Shown piece after piece: positions 1-8,864 of a stretch of 41,252 nucleotides of DNA. The notes under the pieces are model-generated. The model was not told the origin of the DNA. It saw nothing but the letters and a program-made list of their open reading frames with translations, and did no database searches. How positions within the stretch are numbered: the stretch's first letter is position 1; each line of letters starts with the position of its first letter. The position numbers and the translations under genes are program-made. The stretch covers positions 1 to 41,252 of the forward strand of contig CAJQOL010000126.1 in NCBI GenBank assembly GCA_905479925.1, read 5' to 3'. The stretch is from an uncultured Kangiellaceae bacterium (GTDB lineage: Bacteria > Pseudomonadota > Gammaproteobacteria > Enterobacterales > Kangiellaceae).

Positions 1-887
1 AGAACCATTGCCATTGCCCATTTCTTAATTTGCTGCAGGCCCAAATAAACAACGGCTTCATGTAGGCTGCTAACCTTTTTAGGCAATCGGCATAACGGAC
101 TATTGACGATTTTTAGAATCTGGTAACTAAGCTTCGCGTCAGTTGAAATGGAGCGACTAAGGTCATCAATTTCAACATCAGGATCCTGTAACTGACAGAC
201 AATCTGCAATGCTGTTTCAGAGTTATTATCAATTTTGGTCCCATAAACGGGCATTGGGCGCTCTAGGAAGTAACCTTGGAAAAGCTCAAAACCTAATTTT
301 TCGCATAAGTCGTACATTTCTTGGTCTTCGACTTTTTCGGCGAGCATTATTGGGCGTTTAGGAAGTTTGTCTAATACCTCGGTCTCAAACTTTTGCATTT
401 TAGGCGTAAGCTCTTCGATTGGTAAATTTAGTAGCTCAACCTTAATGTAATCAACTAAGGGGACAATTTCGTCAAACCTATCGCAGAATGAATAATCATC
501 TAGGGCAAATTGGTAACCTTGTTGCTTTAGCTCTTTTATACGGTTTACGAAGCGCTTATCAACGGTAACGTCTTCTAGAATTTCAATCACTATTCGTTTT
601 GGATCTAGAGGAAAAAAATAATCTGAAAGTAGCAGTTTTCGAGTTAAGTTGATGAATATTTTAACGTAAGCACCTTCTTCTTCGTTAAGAATACTGCCAC
701 AGTAGTTAACTATGAGTGAAGATGTAGCCTTATCACCGTCAGCAAAATTGGCTTGAGTTGGGTCATTATCACGGTATAAAAGCTCAAAAGCATAGAGCTT
801 CTTTTTAGCGTCAAAGATCGGCTGACGGGCAAATAAAAGATCATTTGATAATCTGGTTTTCTTTGTTTTTTTATCAGCTTTCGCCAT
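1..887 (-). CDS. EAL-HDOD signalling protein (YuxH/CdgJ type), C-terminus cut by window edge
   Basis: An open frame runs from an ATG at 887 to the left edge, giving 295 visible residues without a stop. The first ~210 residues are an EAL domain: ELLYR at 35-39 replaces EALxR, followed by FINL (Asn80), EILE (102-105), LDDYS (129-133), Lys149, AEKVE (183-187) and QGY (204-206). Several metal and substrate residues survive, but the GTG after DDF is gone, as is usual in the YuxH branch. From ~225 an HDOD domain begins (DLSRSIS, LSYQILKIVNSP). Proteins of this architecture act in c-di-GMP-linked control of motility or biofilm, often without phosphodiesterase activity. An AGG lies 8 nt before the ATG. 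The end lies outside the window, so activity cannot be judged. Confidence 0.88.
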   Translation of the reverse strand, partial: MAKADKKTKKTRLSNDLLFARQPIFDAKKKLYAFELLYRDNDPTQANFADGDKATSSLIVNYCGSILNEEEGAYVKIFINLTRKLLLSDYFFPLDPKRIVIEILEDVTVDKRFVNRIKELKQQGYQFALDDYSFCDRFDEIVPLVDYIKVELLNLPIEELTPKMQKFETEVLDKLPKRPIMLAEKVEDQEMYDLCEKLGFELFQGYFLERPMPVYGTKIDNNSETALQIVCQLQDPDVEIDDLSRSISTDAKLSYQILKIVNSPLCRLPKKVSSLHEAVVYLGLQQIKKWAMAMV

Positions 888-1205
888 AGAATCAACCTGG
901 TTAACGACAAATATCAGAGGTAATCTCCGATCTATCAATTAAACTTCTCAAGTTTTAGTACCTAAATAATTTATCGACCAACGATTACACCAGTAAATTT
1001 GTAACATAGTTAGTCTAAGTAGACACCGTTTATTTGAGTTTAGTTGAAAATCATGTTTTTGCCATATTTTGCGTTTAAATAATGTGACAAATTGGAAGTT
1101 TATTGAGCGTATGTGAAATATGGCCAAGAATTAGGCCTTTTCGTAAGCCGTTTATTAAAATTCTTGACCAAAAACAACAACAAAGCAGTCGATTACTTGA
1201 CTAAA
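888..1205. other. intergenic region, 318 bp
   Basis: This lies between the start of the EAL-HDOD gene and the stop of the TonB-dependent receptor gene, both on the minus strand. It should hold the EAL-HDOD promoter and the receptor terminator. A short GGCC / GGCC pair separated by 8 nt (around 1121-1136) is the only inverted repeat noticed, and it lacks a strong stem. I see no RNA gene or convincing small ORF. Confidence 0.5.
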
Positions 1206-3206
1206 TTAGTGGGCTTCCCAGGTGAACTGGATACCAAAATGGCGACCTGGAGCCAAAGTCGCTAAATCATCCGCAGAACTGACGTATTCGTCATCAAAAA
1301 GGTTATCTCCGTAGACTTTTAGTTGCCAGTTATTAGACAGGTAATAGCTAAAATTTAATGCTAGAAGATTAGCAGAGCGAGTAGCGAGTTCGCCGTTTCC
1401 TGGAGTCGTTTTAGTCGCTCGATGCTGCAATCGAAGGTTGGCGTCCCAATTATCGCTATGATAATTTAGCGCCAGATGGCTACGGTCGCTCGGAATATCT
1501 GCAAGCGGTAGACCGTTATCGTTACTGCCTTCGATTTTAGTCGAGGAAAAATTCAAGGTCCATCGAGGCCCTAGATGCAGAAGGTATTCAATTTCAAAAC
1601 CTTCAATTTCACCATTACTTAAATTAACAAATGTCAGCGAGTCATCGGAAATGGAGACTCTTTCGATATAGTTACTAAAATCACTTATAAAATGAGTAAA
1701 TTTAACTCGCTGGTGGTCGTCTTTCCATTGAAAACCCAAATCAAAGTTATTCGCTTTTTCGTCGTTTAACTGCGGGTTACCAGTTACTTGACCGCGAGCC
1801 GTTGTACCACTAAAAAATCGTTCCGTAAGTGACGCAAATCTAAACGCATTTCCAGCATTCAGGTTGACTTCAAACTGCGGCGAAAAATCGTAAGCTAAAC
1901 CGACAAACCCCGTTACCGCGTTATCCCTGTCGGTTTTTGTGTTAGTTTGTGTTGCACTCTCAATGGTATACCTGCCACCGGCTTGGAAACGGAAGGCGTT
2001 GAATTTTTTGTGAAATGTATAAAATAATGCAAGCTCTTGTTGCACGCCATTACGTAAAGTATTGCTGCTATTCACTTGATTATCTTGTAGATCAATGACG
2101 TTTTCATTGATATTGACTCTATTTCTCGAGTACCAATCAACGCCTAACAAGCTCGATTGTGACTCACCTTCCCAAGCCTTTTGCCAGTTAATGCCTAGAT
2201 CGTCGGATGATGCTTCTACATTACTTAAAGAATCTAATGGGCGCAGGGTACTGGTTAGTGTTGATTGGCTATGAAAGTATGCGTCTAACGACCATTTATT
2301 CTTGTGAGTAAAAGCAGCCTTTATGATTCGGTGCTTTTCCGACGGTACATTGACGATCCTATTTGGAAAGCGAGCATTTGAGCGACCGATATCATCGCCT
2401 TGGGAAACATATAACCAGCTTTCTAACAAGCTATCTTCAAATTGCCACTCTTTTTTGGCGTATCCAGCGTACTGATGGAAGTGTGTATTCAATTCGTTAT
2501 TGTTGATGTCGAAACTATTATTAGCTTTGCGGTTTACTAGCCCAAATTGGTTTTCTTCATCTCCCCATCTAACCGATTGAAAATGCTGATTTCCAATGCT
2601 TTGATAACCTACCGAGGCATGCAAGCCATCCACTTGACCAATAGACAGTTGAGTCACGCCGCCAATTGCTCCTGAGCCGTAATAAGTTGAAATAGGGCCA
2701 CGTGTTATGGAAACGTTACCTAAAAGTAACGGGTCAATAAATGAAGCTGCCACTCCCGCCCGGCGTTCACTGCTTAACCTCACGCCATCAACAAGGGTTA
2801 AGATTCTTTGCCTGGAGACACCTCTAATGGAAATAACTTGGTAAAGGCCTGGTTGGCTATTCTCTGCAACTCCAGGAAGACCTTCGACTAGCTCGGTTAA
2901 GGTTGAAGGTTGGATTACATGGGATGCTGGCTCAATCACTGAAACCGCCTTAGTGGTAGGTTCTAAACCTGCAAACGGTGTTTTTCGCTGGGTAATTATA
3001 AGTGTTTGAGTCGATTGGTTATCACAATCCAACGATGCCTTTGTATTATCGTCACTATTCGTTCTTGTTGTGGTTGTTTCACAAGGTGGAGGGTTGCTTT
3101 TCGCTGTTTGTTGTTCTTCAGCATGAATTGTTGTCGATAGCAAAGCTACCGAAACTAGCTGGCGAACTAACGCTTTCTTTGAGGTTAAACTTCTAAAACG
3201 GAACAT
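1206..3206 (-). CDS. TonB-dependent outer membrane receptor
   Basis: A 666-aa outer membrane ligand-gated importer powered by TonB-ExbBD. A signal peptide ends near the IHAEE at 28-32. After a polar stretch with two Cys comes a possible TonB box (TLIITQ, ~68-73). A plug domain follows (LVEGLPGV, ISIRGV, LTLVDGVR, TRGPISTYYGSGAIGG), then a 22-strand-type barrel with alternating aromatic strands. FRFASLTERFF and GNPQLNDEKANNFDLGF match the FRAP/NPxL-type region of the haem/haemoglobin-siderophore receptor class, but I do not see the typical haem-binding His there, so the substrate is unassigned. The C-terminus (QFTWEAH) ends a little past the usual aromatic residue. No haem or siderophore gene lies nearby and no clear Fur box was found upstream, so an iron role is only a family-level guess. 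Confidence 0.88.
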   Translation of the reverse strand: MFRFRSLTSKKALVRQLVSVALLSTTIHAEEQQTAKSNPPPCETTTTRTNSDDNTKASLDCDNQSTQTLIITQRKTPFAGLEPTTKAVSVIEPASHVIQPSTLTELVEGLPGVAENSQPGLYQVISIRGVSRQRILTLVDGVRLSSERRAGVAASFIDPLLLGNVSITRGPISTYYGSGAIGGVTQLSIGQVDGLHASVGYQSIGNQHFQSVRWGDEENQFGLVNRKANNSFDINNNELNTHFHQYAGYAKKEWQFEDSLLESWLYVSQGDDIGRSNARFPNRIVNVPSEKHRIIKAAFTHKNKWSLDAYFHSQSTLTSTLRPLDSLSNVEASSDDLGINWQKAWEGESQSSLLGVDWYSRNRVNINENVIDLQDNQVNSSNTLRNGVQQELALFYTFHKKFNAFRFQAGGRYTIESATQTNTKTDRDNAVTGFVGLAYDFSPQFEVNLNAGNAFRFASLTERFFSGTTARGQVTGNPQLNDEKANNFDLGFQWKDDHQRVKFTHFISDFSNYIERVSISDDSLTFVNLSNGEIEGFEIEYLLHLGPRWTLNFSSTKIEGSNDNGLPLADIPSDRSHLALNYHSDNWDANLRLQHRATKTTPGNGELATRSANLLALNFSYYLSNNWQLKVYGDNLFDDEYVSSADDLATLAPGRHFGIQFTWEAH

Positions 3207-3519
3207 TCATGCAGCATCAAAATTTACAAACGGCCGGGGAATATAGCAGGCGATTAAATATAACGCTAGCATAATATTACCATCTACGGGTTTCTCAACC
3301 TTTTGACCCTACAAGCCGTGCAGGTAATAAACTTGTCGGGGATTATGACCTTATATATTCAGGGGAGAATAGTCGTTAGTTTGCAAGTCTCTTAGGTATT
3401 ACTAGCTGATACTGCGCAACGCTTATATTGAGACCCGTTACACTACACTCGAAAAATTTGTGGGCATGGAGAATACTGGAGCAACTGTTCTTTGAAATAC
3501 ATTTTGGTGAGGTTCAACG
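3207..3519. promoter_or_regulatory. divergent intergenic control region, 313 bp
   Basis: This holds the promoters of the minus-strand TonB receptor and the plus-strand lipoprotein. I looked for a Fur box (GATAATGATAATCATTATC-like). The nearest AT-rich stretch, around the GCTAGC at ~3262-3272, does not match well enough to call. No other structure is obvious. Confidence 0.4.
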
Positions 3520-4410
3520 ATGCAAAATTCTATGATGCTAAAAACGAAGGCTAAAAGAAATGGTTTAATTAATTCGTTTAGGAAAAATTCGATAATAGGA
3601 AAGCTAGCAATTACCTTTTGTTTTGTTAGTCTTTTAAGTGGTTGCTTATCACAACAGGTTAATCGCGGCGTTTCTAGTAACCTGGTTAGTTATCTTTACC
3701 CTAAAGGAGAAATGGTTTCACATAGTAGCGACCGTTTACTGCATTTAAGTCTGCCGTTAAAAGTCGGTGTCGCTTTCATACCTGAATCGACTACTGACCG
3801 AAGTTTTAGTTTAAGTGAGCTTGAAAAACAAAAGCTATTGCTGAGTGTTACTAGTCAATTTAGACAAGATAAAGCGATATCCAAAATTCAAATTATACCT
3901 GAGCTCTATTTGCGCCAAGGAAAAGGCTTTGTAACCCTAGAGCAGGTATCCAGGTTGTACGATGTTGATGTCATTGCTTTAGTTTCCTATGACCAAATGG
4001 TGGTTAATGAGTTGAATAGGCTATCTTTGGCCTATTGGACAATCGTAGGTGCTTATATTGTTCCCGGCGAGTCGACCGAAGTACAAACGTTTGTAGATAC
4101 GGCTGTTTTCGATATTCAATCTAAAAAAATGTTATTTAGGGCCCCAGGAGTGCACCAAGATGCACGCTCACACACCGCAATTGGCCACCAGCAAAAAACT
4201 CGCGCAAAAAGGTATGAGAGTTTTGAAAAGGCGTCCAACGAAATGGCCAATAATTTATCCCTAGAGTTAGAAAAATTTAAGCGACGGGTAAAAAGTGGAG
4301 AGGCTGCTAAAGTTAGCTATCGAGGCGGTTCGGGGGGCGGTTCTTGGGGGATTGTTGGGGTCGTGTTTTTGATGTTACTGATCCGCTTTTCTTCAACACG
4401 TAAACGTTAA
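3520..4410 (+). CDS. rhombotarget-type lipoprotein with GlyGly-CTERM tail
   Basis: A 296-aa exported lipoprotein. After a long basic n-region a lipobox (LLSGC, Cys42) marks signal peptidase II processing. The body (GVAFIPESTTDRSFSLSE, ALVSYDQM, FVDTAVFDIQSKKMLFRAPG) matches what I recall of the rhombotarget lipoprotein family (TIGR04179). The last ~30 residues are a textbook GlyGly-CTERM signal: a Gly/Ser linker (GGSGGGSWG), a hydrophobic helix and a basic end (STRKR), the substrate of the intramembrane protease rhombosortase. Carrying both a lipobox and a GlyGly-CTERM is characteristic of that family. GAGG lies 7 nt before the ATG. No rhombosortase gene is in the window. The family's biochemical role is unknown. 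Confidence 0.78.
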   Translation: MQNSMMLKTKAKRNGLINSFRKNSIIGKLAITFCFVSLLSGCLSQQVNRGVSSNLVSYLYPKGEMVSHSSDRLLHLSLPLKVGVAFIPESTTDRSFSLSELEKQKLLLSVTSQFRQDKAISKIQIIPELYLRQGKGFVTLEQVSRLYDVDVIALVSYDQMVVNELNRLSLAYWTIVGAYIVPGESTEVQTFVDTAVFDIQSKKMLFRAPGVHQDARSHTAIGHQQKTRAKRYESFEKASNEMANNLSLELEKFKRRVKSGEAAKVSYRGGSGGGSWGIVGVVFLMLLIRFSSTRKR

Positions 4411-4505
4411 CAAAAGCATGATCATTTGAAAAAGGCGGGTTAACTTGGCAATTAACGACAACGAGCGTAAAGTAGTAATCGTAAGCTAAATAATTGGAGA
4501 ATATG

Positions 4506-4775
4506 ATGAATCAATTCGAGATGTCCGAAATATTACGCCATTTAGAAAGCGAGTTAAGCGATGATAATGCGCTATCTGAGCAAGAAAGGGCTAAGGCTCA
4601 GGCGCTAGCTGAGCAGATAAAAGAAATGCTTGCTAAGAGCGAAGAAAGCAAAAATAGTGATGAGTTTCTATTGTCAAAACTAAAACATCAAATTGAACAG
4701 TTTGAAATTCAGCACCCCGCAATTACTGAAATTGTAGGCCGGTTATCCGACTTGCTGGCCAGAGCTGGTATATAG
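4506..4775 (+). CDS. DUF4404 family protein
   Basis: A small acidic, fully helical cytosolic protein of 89 aa. The pattern LRHLESELSDDNALSEQERAKAQ followed by a C-terminal FEIQHPAITEIVGRLSDLLARAGI-like ending is the signature of DUF4404 (Pfam), a family of ~85-95 aa with no known function. The start is chosen at the second of two adjacent ATGs because GGAG (4496-4499) then sits 6 nt upstream; the first ATG (4503) would be only 3 nt away, and an in-frame TTG lies at 4494. It follows the lipoprotein gene by 95 bp with no obvious terminator, so co-transcription is possible. Confidence 0.72.
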   Translation: MNQFEMSEILRHLESELSDDNALSEQERAKAQALAEQIKEMLAKSEESKNSDEFLLSKLKHQIEQFEIQHPAITEIVGRLSDLLARAGI

Positions 4776-4904
4776 TTATTCTCGGCTGCTTAAGCTCGAT
4801 CAGCAACGCGTTGTTTTTGAGAAGATTTTTGATTTGCCATTGACTAAATACAGTGTTAATTTGTAGCGAAACTATCATTGTTTATGTTTAAAGAGTGAAG
4901 CTTT

Positions 4905-5501
4905 ATGTCTAATCAGCAAGCCTATAACGTCGTGTATGCGGGGGCAGTCCTGTCCGGATTTGAAGAACAACAAGTAAGGCTTGGCTTTGTTGAAAAAATG
5001 AATATTCCGGCGGATAAAGTTGAACAGCTATTTAGCGGGCGCAGAATGACGCTCAAAAAAGCTATTAGTAAAAATAAAGCGGAACGGCTGCAGCAGAAGC
5101 TGCTTACCTTTGGAGCTGAGACTGCTATTGTCCCATACGTTGTAGAACCCTCGGTAAACCAGTCGAGTGATGTTAGCAAGAACAATCAGCGTGAAAATAC
5201 TGAAAAGGTAACAACAGAAAGAAGCGTAACTTCAGCACTAGAAAATGATTCGAATATTGATGCTGAAACCAACCTGCCAAAAGACCATACTTCAAAAGAG
5301 AACCTTTCTGCACAGCAACAATATGACGAGGATATGAACCAACGAATTGCTCGCGCTCAAGCTATGATAGAAGCGCAGCAAATACAGCAAAATAGCCAAC
5401 AGCATAACGCAGCTAGTGGCTCTAAAAAGCTTACCTACTTTTCTGTATTTTTAGGTGCGTTACTACTGCTGCTTTACTTTTCACTTGAAACTCTCAAATA
5501 G
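4905..5501 (+). CDS. tail-anchored protein of unknown function
   Basis: A 198-aa protein in three parts. Residues ~5-70 form a small alpha/beta domain (YNVVYAGAVLSGFE, VEQLFSGRRMTLKKAISKNKAERLQQKL, FGAETAIVP). I recall similar domains at the N-terminus of gammaproteobacterial membrane proteins, but cannot name a family. Residues ~75-170 are a polar, Gln/Asn-rich linker, probably disordered. Residues ~176-194 are a single hydrophobic helix (FSVFLGALLLLLYFSL) ending four residues before the stop. There is no signal peptide, so the likely topology is cytoplasmic domain with a C-terminal anchor. Upstream is the DUF4404 gene, downstream pilU. No function can be given. Confidence 0.7.
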   Translation: MSNQQAYNVVYAGAVLSGFEEQQVRLGFVEKMNIPADKVEQLFSGRRMTLKKAISKNKAERLQQKLLTFGAETAIVPYVVEPSVNQSSDVSKNNQRENTEKVTTERSVTSALENDSNIDAETNLPKDHTSKENLSAQQQYDEDMNQRIARAQAMIEAQQIQQNSQQHNAASGSKKLTYFSVFLGALLLLLYFSLETLK

Positions 5502-5526
5502 GGCTATTATAAAGCCCACCCTTTTT
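5501..5526 (+). terminator. weak intrinsic terminator candidate
   Basis: GGGCT (5501-5505) and AGCCC (5513-5517) form a 5-bp stem around a 7-nt AT loop, followed by ACCCTTTTT. The stem starts at the last base of the preceding stop codon. It is short, so termination may be partial. Confidence 0.4.
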
Positions 5527-5569
5527 GCCGAGACTGTCTATACTTAATTCAATATTAAGGGGGATAACC

Positions 5570-5680
5570 ATGTTATCTCATTTATTGAGTTTGGCTTTTA
5601 CGGTGCTAAGCCTAGACCGCCCCTGTTCTGAACCGCTAACGAGTTTTTTTCTTAGCGAGTTTCTAACACGATTTGAGTAG
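5570..5680 (+). CDS. possible 36-aa small protein or leader ORF before pilU
   Basis: An ATG at 5570 is preceded by a very strong Shine-Dalgarno run (AAGGGGGA, 5557-5564) 5 nt upstream. It opens a 36-codon frame ending in TAG at 5680, 8 nt before the pilU ATG. The peptide begins MLSHLLSLAFTVLSL, weakly hydrophobic, and includes one Cys. A CGCTAA / TTAGCG inverted repeat with a T-rich loop lies inside the frame near its 3' end. A possible promoter (TTGCCG, 17 nt, TTCAAT) lies at 5525-5553. The ribosome site and the close spacing to pilU suggest translation or translational coupling. I do not recognise the peptide, and it could be chance. Confidence 0.3.
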   Translation: MLSHLLSLAFTVLSLDRPCSEPLTSFFLSEFLTRFE

Positions 5681-5688
5681 AGGTTTAT

Positions 5689-6933
5689 ATGGAGTTTGAC
5701 GACTACCTAAAGATTCTTGCGGAAAAAGACGGCTCCGATTTATTTCTTTCTACGGGAGCCCCGCCAAGCGCTAAATTTCACGGTAAATTGATGGCCATCG
5801 ATCGCAAAATTATGCATCCGGGTGAAATTGAAGCAATTGCCAGTCAAATCATGAATGAAGAGCAAAAAGCTGAATTTGAGAAAAAGCCCGAAATGAATTT
5901 AGCTATATCTCAGTCTCAGGTTGGCCGTTTTAGAGTAAATATTTTTAAGCAACGCAATCAGGTCTCTATGGTTATTCGTGCAATCAAGGTTGATATCCCA
6001 GATTGGCGAGCGCTTAATTTACCGGAAATTCTGCCCAAGTTAGTGATGCAAAAGCGCGGACTTATCTTGTTTGTTGGTGGTACCGGCTCCGGTAAATCGA
6101 CCTCCCTAGCGGCGCTTATCGATTATAGAAACTCGAACTCTTCTGGTCATATTATTACGATTGAAGACCCGGTTGAATTTGTCCACCGTCATAAAAAATC
6201 AATTGTTAACCAGCGGGAAGTCGGCGTTGATACCGATAGTTTTGAAGATGCGCTAAAAAATACTTTACGACAGGCCCCCGATGTTATTTTGATTGGCGAG
6301 ATTAGAGATCAAGAGACCATGGAGCATGCACTCGCATTTGCTGAAACGGGGCATCTTTGTATCTCGACACTACATGCTAACAACGCAAATCAGGCACTGG
6401 ACAGAGTCATTAACTTTTTTCCAGAGGAGCGACATAAGCAGCTCTTTCTTGATCTCTCGTTGAACTTACAAGCATTTATTTCACAACGATTAATACCAAC
6501 GGTTGATGGAAAACGATGTGCAGCTATAGAAATATTATTGGGCTCGCCAAGAGTGTGTGATTTGATTAAAAAGGGCGCAATTGATGAAATCAAAGAGGTC
6601 ATGCTCAAGTCAGAAACCGGTGGAATGATGACTTTTGATACTGCGCTGCTTAATCTCTATAACGAAGGAAAAATCTCTTATGAAGAAGCGCTTAAAAACG
6701 CAGACTCTAAGAATAACCTAGCACTAAAGATCAAACTGTCTGGAAAGCCAAAACCGCCGGCAAGTGCACAAGCTGCTCCACCGGCTCCCGCCAAAAGTAC
6801 TTCCAACGCTGCGGCAGCACCGAAGCCTGTTTTGCTTGAAGAGCCCCCTAAGGAATCAGTATCTTCGAGTGGAGGCCTAAGTTTGCAACCTATGTCTGAA
6901 CCAAAATCCGATGACGATGAACAAGCTCCATAA
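5689..6933 (+). CDS. pilU: type IV pilus retraction ATPase PilU
   Basis: A 414-aa cytoplasmic hexameric ATPase of the PilT/PilU family that acts with PilT to depolymerise type IV pili. The opening MEFDDYLKILAEKDGSDLFLS is closer to PilU than PilT. Walker A is GGTGSGKST (130-138), the Asp box ITIEDPVEF (157-165), Walker B VILIGEIRD (199-207) and the His box GHLCISTLHAN (221-231). The ATPase core ends near residue 350. A ~60-residue Pro/Ala/Ser-rich tail with acidic end (EPKSDDDEQAP) follows, longer than the ~380-aa Pseudomonas PilU I remember. GAGG lies 5 nt before the ATG. pilU usually follows pilT; here pilT is absent from the visible neighbourhood, so it must be elsewhere if present. Confidence 0.92.
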   Translation: MEFDDYLKILAEKDGSDLFLSTGAPPSAKFHGKLMAIDRKIMHPGEIEAIASQIMNEEQKAEFEKKPEMNLAISQSQVGRFRVNIFKQRNQVSMVIRAIKVDIPDWRALNLPEILPKLVMQKRGLILFVGGTGSGKSTSLAALIDYRNSNSSGHIITIEDPVEFVHRHKKSIVNQREVGVDTDSFEDALKNTLRQAPDVILIGEIRDQETMEHALAFAETGHLCISTLHANNANQALDRVINFFPEERHKQLFLDLSLNLQAFISQRLIPTVDGKRCAAIEILLGSPRVCDLIKKGAIDEIKEVMLKSETGGMMTFDTALLNLYNEGKISYEEALKNADSKNNLALKIKLSGKPKPPASAQAAPPAPAKSTSNAAAAPKPVLLEEPPKESVSSSGGLSLQPMSEPKSDDDEQAP

Positions 6934-6978
6934 GTACGAAGTTAAAGAGCTTAGAGTCTAGTTTCTAAGCCCTAAGTT

Positions 6979-8499
6979 CTAATTTCGTCCATCTCGTGAA
7001 CGCCCTGATGAACGTTTTCTTGAAGAATCTGAAGAGCTTCTTCTATTCGACGAACGGCTGCTAGAGCGATTGTTTGAGTGGCTTTTTCTCGAAGAGCTTC
7101 TGTTGTTAGAGCTAGATGAACTCCTCTTATTGGAACTAGCAGAACTTTTCTTGTTAGAACTAGACGAATAGTTTTTTGAAGAACGCTGTTTTGGCGGCTT
7201 GCTCTGTTGTCTATTGCCTGAGCTCTTCGCCGGTTTTTTTGATGGTGACCGGCTTTCCTTTTGCGCGCGTTGTCGCGGCTTTGCTTGCCGTTCATTTTGG
7301 CGCTGAGGCTTTGCGCGACTGCTGCGATCTTCTCTCGGTTTACGGGTTACAGTTTCCGGTCTTCGGCTTTCCCGTGGTTTACGGTTCGATGACCGGTTGT
7401 TGACCTGCGGTTTGCTTGTCACTGGTCGAGTATTACGTTCCTGGACGCTAATTCTTCCATCTCGCAATTCTTCCTTTATTCGATTTGGCGTTGCTATACG
7501 AGTATCTCTCGTTGCTCTCTGAGAACGGGTTGTAGAACCAAGGTCTCGCTGATTAAGCTGACTACGGTGAGTTCTGCTATTACTTGAATCAACGCGGTGC
7601 TCACGATGCTGGCGAACTTCGTTACGACTAGGACGATTACTACGGTAACGGTCTCTAACTGTTACGCTTCGATAAGAAACTCCTCGACGGTGAGTTGGGT
7701 TATGAGCCCAGCGACGAGCATGTTGATGACGGACAATCTGATGACGGTCATAGTAATGGTGCGGTCGATAGTGTCTTCTTGGTATTCTTACTAAATGGTG
7801 GTTATGCCAATGGAATGAACTAAAGAAGAAACCAAAAGAAACCCGAACTCTAGGACCCCAGTAAAATGGGCTATGATGACCATTATGGTGGTAGCCAAAA
7901 TGAGGAGAGCTCCAGTATACCGGTGGGTAATGAGACCAGTGCCAAGACCCATAAACAACACGGGTGTCGTAGTAAGGAACATAAACAACTTCTCTCTCAA
8001 TTGGCTCAATAACGATAGAATCTTGCTCGCGAGTAACCGTTACCCTTTCTAAGTCGTCCAAATTTCCTGCTTCATAAGCACGTGCTCTTAACGATTGCAC
8101 GCTGGCTAACAGGGCTTCTTCATCCTGTAAAAAGGCATCCCCTAAACGTTGCGTCCAGTCCAAGTTTTCACTGAGACGCTTCAGAATTTGCGGGAACGCT
8201 GTTAGTGCTTTAACGCTAGGATCCCACTCTTGGTCTTCGACCGCCTCAACAGCCTCGGAGCCTTCATATCCAGGATTTTTATCTAGCCACCGTTCAGCTT
8301 GTATCACTTCTAACGGATAAGTTGAAGCAATTAAAATGTGCGAAAGAACCGTGTCCGGATATAGCGCAATGGGGGCTAGAATTTGCTCCAACTCCGCCTG
8401 ACTAAATTGCTCTTGCTCCGACTCTGATTGTTCCGAATATGCTGAAAACGTTACTAATAGGAGTACTAGAGAAAGTCCTAATTGCCTAATAATTTTCAT
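6979..8499 (-). CDS. DUF3300 domain exported protein with Arg/Ser-rich tail
   Basis: A 506-aa protein beginning with a Sec signal peptide (MKIIRQLGLSLVLLLVTFSAYS). The start at 8499 is preferred over an upstream in-frame start (8598) because AGGTGG sits 7 nt before it and it starts the signal peptide. Residues ~30-165 are the DUF3300 domain (LEQILAPIALYPDTVLSHILIASTYP, PSVKALTAFP, VVYVPYYDTRVVYG). A His/Tyr/Trp-rich stretch (~175-260) follows, then over 200 residues of very basic, low-complexity sequence that ends in repeated SSSNKRSS-type blocks, probably disordered and able to bind nucleic acid or acidic polymers. The family's role is unknown. It is convergent with pilU, 45 bp apart. Confidence 0.85.
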   Translation of the reverse strand: MKIIRQLGLSLVLLLVTFSAYSEQSESEQEQFSQAELEQILAPIALYPDTVLSHILIASTYPLEVIQAERWLDKNPGYEGSEAVEAVEDQEWDPSVKALTAFPQILKRLSENLDWTQRLGDAFLQDEEALLASVQSLRARAYEAGNLDDLERVTVTREQDSIVIEPIEREVVYVPYYDTRVVYGSWHWSHYPPVYWSSPHFGYHHNGHHSPFYWGPRVRVSFGFFFSSFHWHNHHLVRIPRRHYRPHHYYDRHQIVRHQHARRWAHNPTHRRGVSYRSVTVRDRYRSNRPSRNEVRQHREHRVDSSNSRTHRSQLNQRDLGSTTRSQRATRDTRIATPNRIKEELRDGRISVQERNTRPVTSKPQVNNRSSNRKPRESRRPETVTRKPREDRSSRAKPQRQNERQAKPRQRAQKESRSPSKKPAKSSGNRQQSKPPKQRSSKNYSSSSNKKSSASSNKRSSSSSNNRSSSRKSHSNNRSSSRSSNRRSSSDSSRKRSSGRSRDGRN

Positions 8500-8685
8500 A
8501 TTTTCCACCTTGATTTGACGCTTAATGGCACTTTTTGCCAATCTACATGCCATTATCGCTCTGTCCAGCTTAACTAAAACTGAACAGAAAGCGAACAATT
8601 TCCCAAAAACGTTGAATTTATCGATATTTTTAATGGTATGAAATAAGGGGGTAAGGGAAGGGGATAGCGGATAGGAGCTAGGAGG

Positions 8686-8804
8686 TGGGAGATAGGAGCT
8701 AGGACAAACCTAGTTGCGAGTTACGAGTTGCGAGAGTAGTCCCACCTCAGTGCTCTCTGCGGGCTCTGTGGTAAGAAAGTCTTTAGGCTGTTTAGTCTTT
8801 CTCC
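8686..8804. repeat. 119-bp intergenic direct repeat, copy 1
   Basis: This copy is identical to the segment at 8865-8983 except for two single-base differences that I could see. It starts with TGGGAGATAGGAGCTAGGA and ends with TTTAGTCTTTCTCC. Inside is an imperfect inverted repeat, AGAAAGTCT against AGTCTTTCT (one mismatch). It has no coding potential in a consistent frame. Confidence 0.9.
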
Positions 8805-8864
8805 GTGTCTCTGCGGTGAACAATGCTTTCAATCTTTTTCATTCAAGCTAAGGAGGAAAGGAGC

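Noticed and set aside
3207-3519. Fur box upstream of the TonB receptor
   Set aside because: The AT-rich stretch near 3262 matches the consensus poorly, so iron regulation is not claimed.
7176-7403. Plus-strand ORFs within the DUF3300 gene
   Set aside because: These are antisense shadows of the low-complexity tail.
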